Assembly: GCA_029582265.1 (NCBI GenBank)
Contig: CM055830.1
Coordinates: 34,962,718 to 35,026,717, forward strand
Direction: 5' to 3'
DNA: 64,000 nucleotides
From: Zoroaster sp. YZ-2022
Lineage: Eukaryota > Echinodermata > Asteroidea > Forcipulatida > Zoroasteridae
Made by a program: the position numbers and the translations under genes. Below, in pieces: positions 60,126-64,000 of the stretch (within the stretch, counting starts at the first letter, position 1; the number at the start of each line of letters is the position of its first letter). The notes beneath the pieces were generated by a model that saw nothing but the letters and a program-made list of their open reading frames with translations, did not search any database and was not told where the DNA came from.

Positions 60126-61268
60126 TGCATTACACAACACACTGTGCCTTAAATACATACAAACAGGCCTATAAAATAAAAATTGTTTCTGTTGATCTCT
60201 CCTCAAAATAGACGATTTTATGGTGACTGTTATTGTTACTGTTATTGACAACTTTTGCCTGCCTCTGTTTGACCTTGGGGACTCTTTTGTAAACAAGTGA
60301 TGTCATGTGTCACATGGTCCAATCAGATTTGTTAAATGCGGGCCGAGCGCCGCAAGTACGCGAATAATATGAAGCCATTTTCACGCTAAGCACTTGTCTT
60401 TTTGTACATGTTGTATGTACGTTTGCTTTATCATCAAGTACATGCATGAATGCACTTGCACTTTCCACGCAGCAACAACTTTTTTGAGTCCCGCTGGCGG
60501 GGATTTCGCCTCCGGTAAACTGTGAACCTTTTTGAAGGCATTTTGCACGTGTTATTACACAACCACCACAGTCTTAATTAGTGAAGGACAATTTGGCTGA
60601 CATGCATATTTTTCAAGACTATTAACAGTAACGGTTCTTCTCAGATTTGTAGTTGTTTATGGGTGAACTTGTCCGCCCTTAGCAATCCCAGGGTTTGTAG
60701 CCTCCGGGATGGAGCACCCTGTAAACCCCTGATGGGCCCAGGTGCGCCGGCCGGAACGCCCGGGGTCCTCTTGACGTTGTTTGTTGCCCTGTGTATAAAT
60801 GTTGGTTTATTTTGGCCTACTGTTTGTAAAGTTAATTATATCAGGACACATTTTGAAATTAATTGTAGTTGTTAAAGTACCGTAACTCACGTATCGACAA
60901 GTTACTTGAAGTTGATTTAAAAAATTGAATATTAGATCCAAGGCTTACAACTCAAACTTGTTTTTTATTTTGAAATTAAATTAGGCCTATGTGGTTTGTA
61001 TGTTCATTAACATTTCGTACACGAGCAACAGCGTTCCAACTTGGCTTCAAGATTTCTATTTAGTACTTTTTATTTGCCTTTTTTATTTTTTTAATTTTTT
61101 TGTGTGTGAACACGTTGTACTTTTATGTGTTACAATCGTATCATGTTCATAAATGAAACATTGTAAATAATCCTCTATAAATAGATCCAATGGAGCTGAT
61201 AATGTACCGCTAACTATCGGCACCCTGTTAGCGAGACCTTGAGCCTGATGAGCGCCGTGTTGTGAAGC
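60126..61268. other. No gene recognised
   Basis: A CpG-rich patch at 60670-60775 (GGGCCCAGGTGCGCCGGCCG) lies in a 70-codon ORF with no motif. Nothing else assignable. Confidence 0.4.
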
Positions 61269-61374
61269 CCTTGGACGGCCGCAAGACACTTCCTCTGTCC
61301 CGGTGGGTTGCCGGGAGTGCGTGCCACACCGTCCAAGGTTAGTTAATGTTTTGACGGCGCTTCGTCACCGCCGT
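61269..61374. other. GC-rich segment with two perfect inverted repeats
   Basis: CCTTGGACGG (61269-61278) pairs with CCGTCCAAGG (61329-61338), with a 50-base loop. ACGGCG and CGCCGT form a second stem near 61353-61374. The segment is far more GC-rich than its surroundings. It could fold as RNA or be a CpG-rich regulatory island. The ORF at 61303-61707 overlaps and lacks motifs. Confidence 0.35.
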
Positions 61375-61889
61375 GCCACTGTAGGCACTATGGATATAGT
61401 AATTTGTTTTAATTGTGAAATACTGTTTTTATTGCGACATAATTATGGGCTTTGGTTGACAGTGTGTTTTGGTTGTGAAACAAGGAAAAGGCAGTTTTTG
61501 TTCTTAATAAAGAGAATATTGTCTTTTACAATTTCACCCATTTTAAATGGAAAATATACAATGGTTAGTTTAAGGATGAGTATAGTCTGGTACAGTGCAA
61601 AGGGAAGCCCACGACAAAACAGAGAGCCCATGACAATTCAAAGGGAAAAAACAAACGTCTACTACAAAACAAAAAGGGGGAACACGTCTCTCTTGAGCCT
61701 TCCTTGAATATGACAAAGCATTACTATACCTTTAACCGACACTGGTAGAAAAGGAACGAAAAAAGAAGGAATGCCTTTTTTGATAGAACATCCGTGTTTT
61801 GAATAATACGGTTGCCGTGTAGCAGACCGTAACTTTCTTTACCTAAACTTTTATAACCATCGTCTGGGGACTGCTCTTTGTCACACAGA

Positions 61890-61915
61890 TGACCCTAAAG
61901 GTCAATCTGAGGTCA
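61890..61915 (+). promoter_or_regulatory. Perfect DR5 retinoic-acid-type element with extra half-site
   Basis: AGGTCAATCTGAGGTCA (61899-61915) is two perfect half-sites with a 5-bp spacer, the classical RAR/RXR arrangement. TGACCC at 61890 adds an everted third half-site at spacing 3. RAR and RXR exist in echinoderms and hemichordates. Function is inferred. Confidence 0.45.
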
Positions 61916-62337
61916 CAGACAAGACAAGACACCTTTCATTGCCAAGAAGTGGCGTGGGTGGTGGGGCTATATTCTGTGAGATATCAAAATAGATGATTGC
62001 GTATTATTGGAATTAAAGGCATTACAGATATGAAATTGGATAATGAAATGGAGAATATACTGGGAGCGTAACCAAAGGGAAGGGAGGGGGCCATAGCCCC
62101 ACCTGTTTGATCAAATGAGTCCGTCAGCAAAATTGTACTTTTATCGGTACAATGTTGGTCCTTCATTCTGATAATCAAGTCCACGCCAGTGGATGTTACC
62201 AATCCAAATAAATATACTGGTAGGACTATATGATTGGTAATTCCAAAATAACCAAATGGTCAAATTTTAATGTAAAACTTACTGTAAAGTTGATGATGGT
62301 ATAAATCTTCTCTAGAAATAATTGTCTCACGTGCTGC

Positions 62338-62391
62338 CATTCCGTGCCCCGCTGAAACACTGCTCCGATCGCGATGATAGTGTCCCTTTAA
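62338..62391. mobile_element. MITE family A terminus
   Basis: CATTCCGTGCCCC, then GATCGCGATGATAGTGTCCC and TTTAA. This is the right end of family A (compare 11755-11794). The left half was not found. Confidence 0.5.
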
Positions 62392-62424
62392 CGTATATAT
62401 TGATGTATATAGAGTAGTTTTGTC

Positions 62425-62460
62425 AACATTACTAATGATATACCTTCCATATAAACAAAA
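62425..62460 (-). mobile_element. Worn MITE family B terminus
   Basis: TTTGTCAACATTACTAATGA followed by TATACCTTCCATAT is a degraded form of the inverted family B end. Confidence 0.4.
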
Positions 62461-63824
62461 TATCCAAAATTGTATTTGAAAAAACTTTGTCAGTAACACA
62501 TCTGGTACCGTGCTACAGAGAGGGGCAGATCCAAGGTGGTAACAATTGGGGCATATTGCAAAAAAGAGCACACATTAAAACGTCTTCGGGATTATAACAA
62601 GAGGCACGTTGCCCATGGACCAATGGTTGAAAGTTTACTTTCTCGTTTTGATGTTACAATTGTAAATTCATAATCACCATTTATTAAAAATAAATTGAGC
62701 ACAACATCTCTCTCAGGTTGTCTTTTTGGCTTCACACGAAGTGTGAACAATGGCATTTACACCAATGGCACTGTTTAACCTCCCAGCTCCATTCACGCAC
62801 GAGTTGAATCCTGTAATTCCTTACGCGCCGCTACATGTGTTTCTGTTACGGACGCTACGATCTTTGATGGCCTAGTGAGGAACGACATGAAACAAATCAC
62901 AGATATTATGAACTAATACCGGAAGCGTCTACAAACCTGCTATGGTTTTGATTTGTTGCAGCGGGTTGGCAGTGTAAAACCCTTTTATGACAGACACTCC
63001 TGGGGATTTACCCATTCAATATAGGTCACAAATAGTAGATTTTATGACGGAAAATGAATTCCCCCACCTATACTTTCCTACTGAATATAATAACTCCATA
63101 TATCCATATCCATATATCCACAGTTGAATTTATTTGTCAGTGTTTTATCAGGTATATCTCAAGTGCAAAGGATTTAGAGTGGTATTAACTTACAGGACAT
63201 AATATCTGAAAGATTATCGGCCTAGAAAAATCAGCACAGTGTAAGTGTGTGTCTGTCGTTTGTATACGGTAGTCTTTTTTAAAGTGGGGCGAGTAAGGGT
63301 CTATTTATAGTGAAACATTTCCTTCACCTCAACATTAATGACGAAAGTGACATTAAGATGTATGACATTGTATCTGCGGAAAGTAATTAAAATTATAATT
63401 TTACGTGAAACTCTGTTCAGAGAAATTAGTCAGAACCGTATGTTAGGTGTTACCAGAAGTCTGCTGGTGTTACTTCTTTCTTCTTCTAAAAACCACGTAC
63501 AACGGATATCAAAATAACATGCGCTACGACTTGAAGTGAACACTAAGTGAGTTGTACCCATGGGATTCAATATGGGAGATGAGAGGGGGATGGAGGCAAT
63601 GCCTAGGATCAGACACCATACACCCCTTCACCCACAGGAGGGACCCTCAAATCCACCATGCCCCACTTGAGGGATGAAACCGAGCCGTAATCAGTCAACG
63701 CACGGGTTATTCTTACACAACGTGAGCTGATCCATTACGAGTTGGTCCTTATGGATCGGACGGAGGCCGCGAGAGGCCAATGGTATTAAGGCAAGTGAAG
63801 AAGACGGGATGGGGGGATTAGCTG
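62461..63824. other. No gene recognised
   Basis: Short CCATATAT repeats near 63095-63120. Nothing assignable. Confidence 0.4.
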
Positions 63825-63854
63825 TGACCTGTATTTTCTAGGTCAAATAGGTCA
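63825..63854 (+). promoter_or_regulatory. DR3 plus inverted half-site
   Basis: TGACCT at 63825-63830, AGGTCA at 63840-63845 and 63849-63854. The last two form a direct repeat with a 3-bp spacer, the arrangement bound by VDR/PXR-type receptors in vertebrates. Function is inferred. Confidence 0.35.
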
Positions 63855-64000
63855 AGCGTGTAGCGATTACTTTAAGGATGAGTAATAGTCTGGTACAGTG
63901 AAAAGGACAGGCGCGTAATGGTGGCGGTTTCTGATAACACTGCTAACTATGACAGCAATTAATAACGTCTTGAATATTCAGTTGCAAATTTATATAAAAG

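Noticed and set aside
61303..61707. 134-codon plus-strand ORF
   Set aside because: It crosses a GC-rich inverted-repeat segment and then an AT-rich stretch with changing composition, and no domain is visible.

Overview
This window reads as non-coding DNA from an animal nuclear genome. It is AT-rich, has no operon-like gene packing and holds many decayed transposable elements and microsatellites. It contains only one ORF that I can assign to a cellular protein family. The frequent words TAGGCCTA and GCGCCCTC, the CR1/L2-type LINE tails and the TTAA-flanked miniature elements suggest a marine deuterostome, most likely an echinoderm and perhaps a sea star. That placement is inference from sequence style, not from a marker gene.

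Layout. From 1 to about 14 kb there are LINE tails (2684-2800, 8690-9148), two copies of one TTAA-flanked MITE (6358-6554, 11567-11794) and fragments of a second MITE family. From 14.6 to 16 kb that second family carries a tandem array of a 76-bp monomer made from its own terminus. From 17 to 24.2 kb there is another TTAA-type MITE, a GC-rich CCGAC minisatellite, a LINE reverse-transcriptase tail (21866-22404), a (TTTA)n tract, and a very young MITE with 85-bp inverted repeats and a 10-bp target duplication (23841-24173). From 25.5 to 30.4 kb there are two CpG-rich islands with CCAAT and E2F-type motifs. The second also has a perfect CRE and ends at a good splice donor, so it is a candidate first exon of a plus-strand gene. 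From 31 to 53 kb I found mostly repeats and unassigned sequence. At 53.46-54.6 kb there is a THAP zinc-finger ORF (53628-53948) with promoter motifs on both sides. From 56.9 to 62.4 kb there is a coding-looking minus-strand peptide, two LINE tails and several inverted repeats.

The genes do not form an evident pathway. The themes are mobile-element turnover and scattered regulatory motifs. All five LINE fragments lie on the minus strand. This fits a window that lies partly inside or near plus-strand transcription units, but it does not prove it. Nuclear-receptor half-site pairs and a GAGGGCGC motif appear more often than chance would give.
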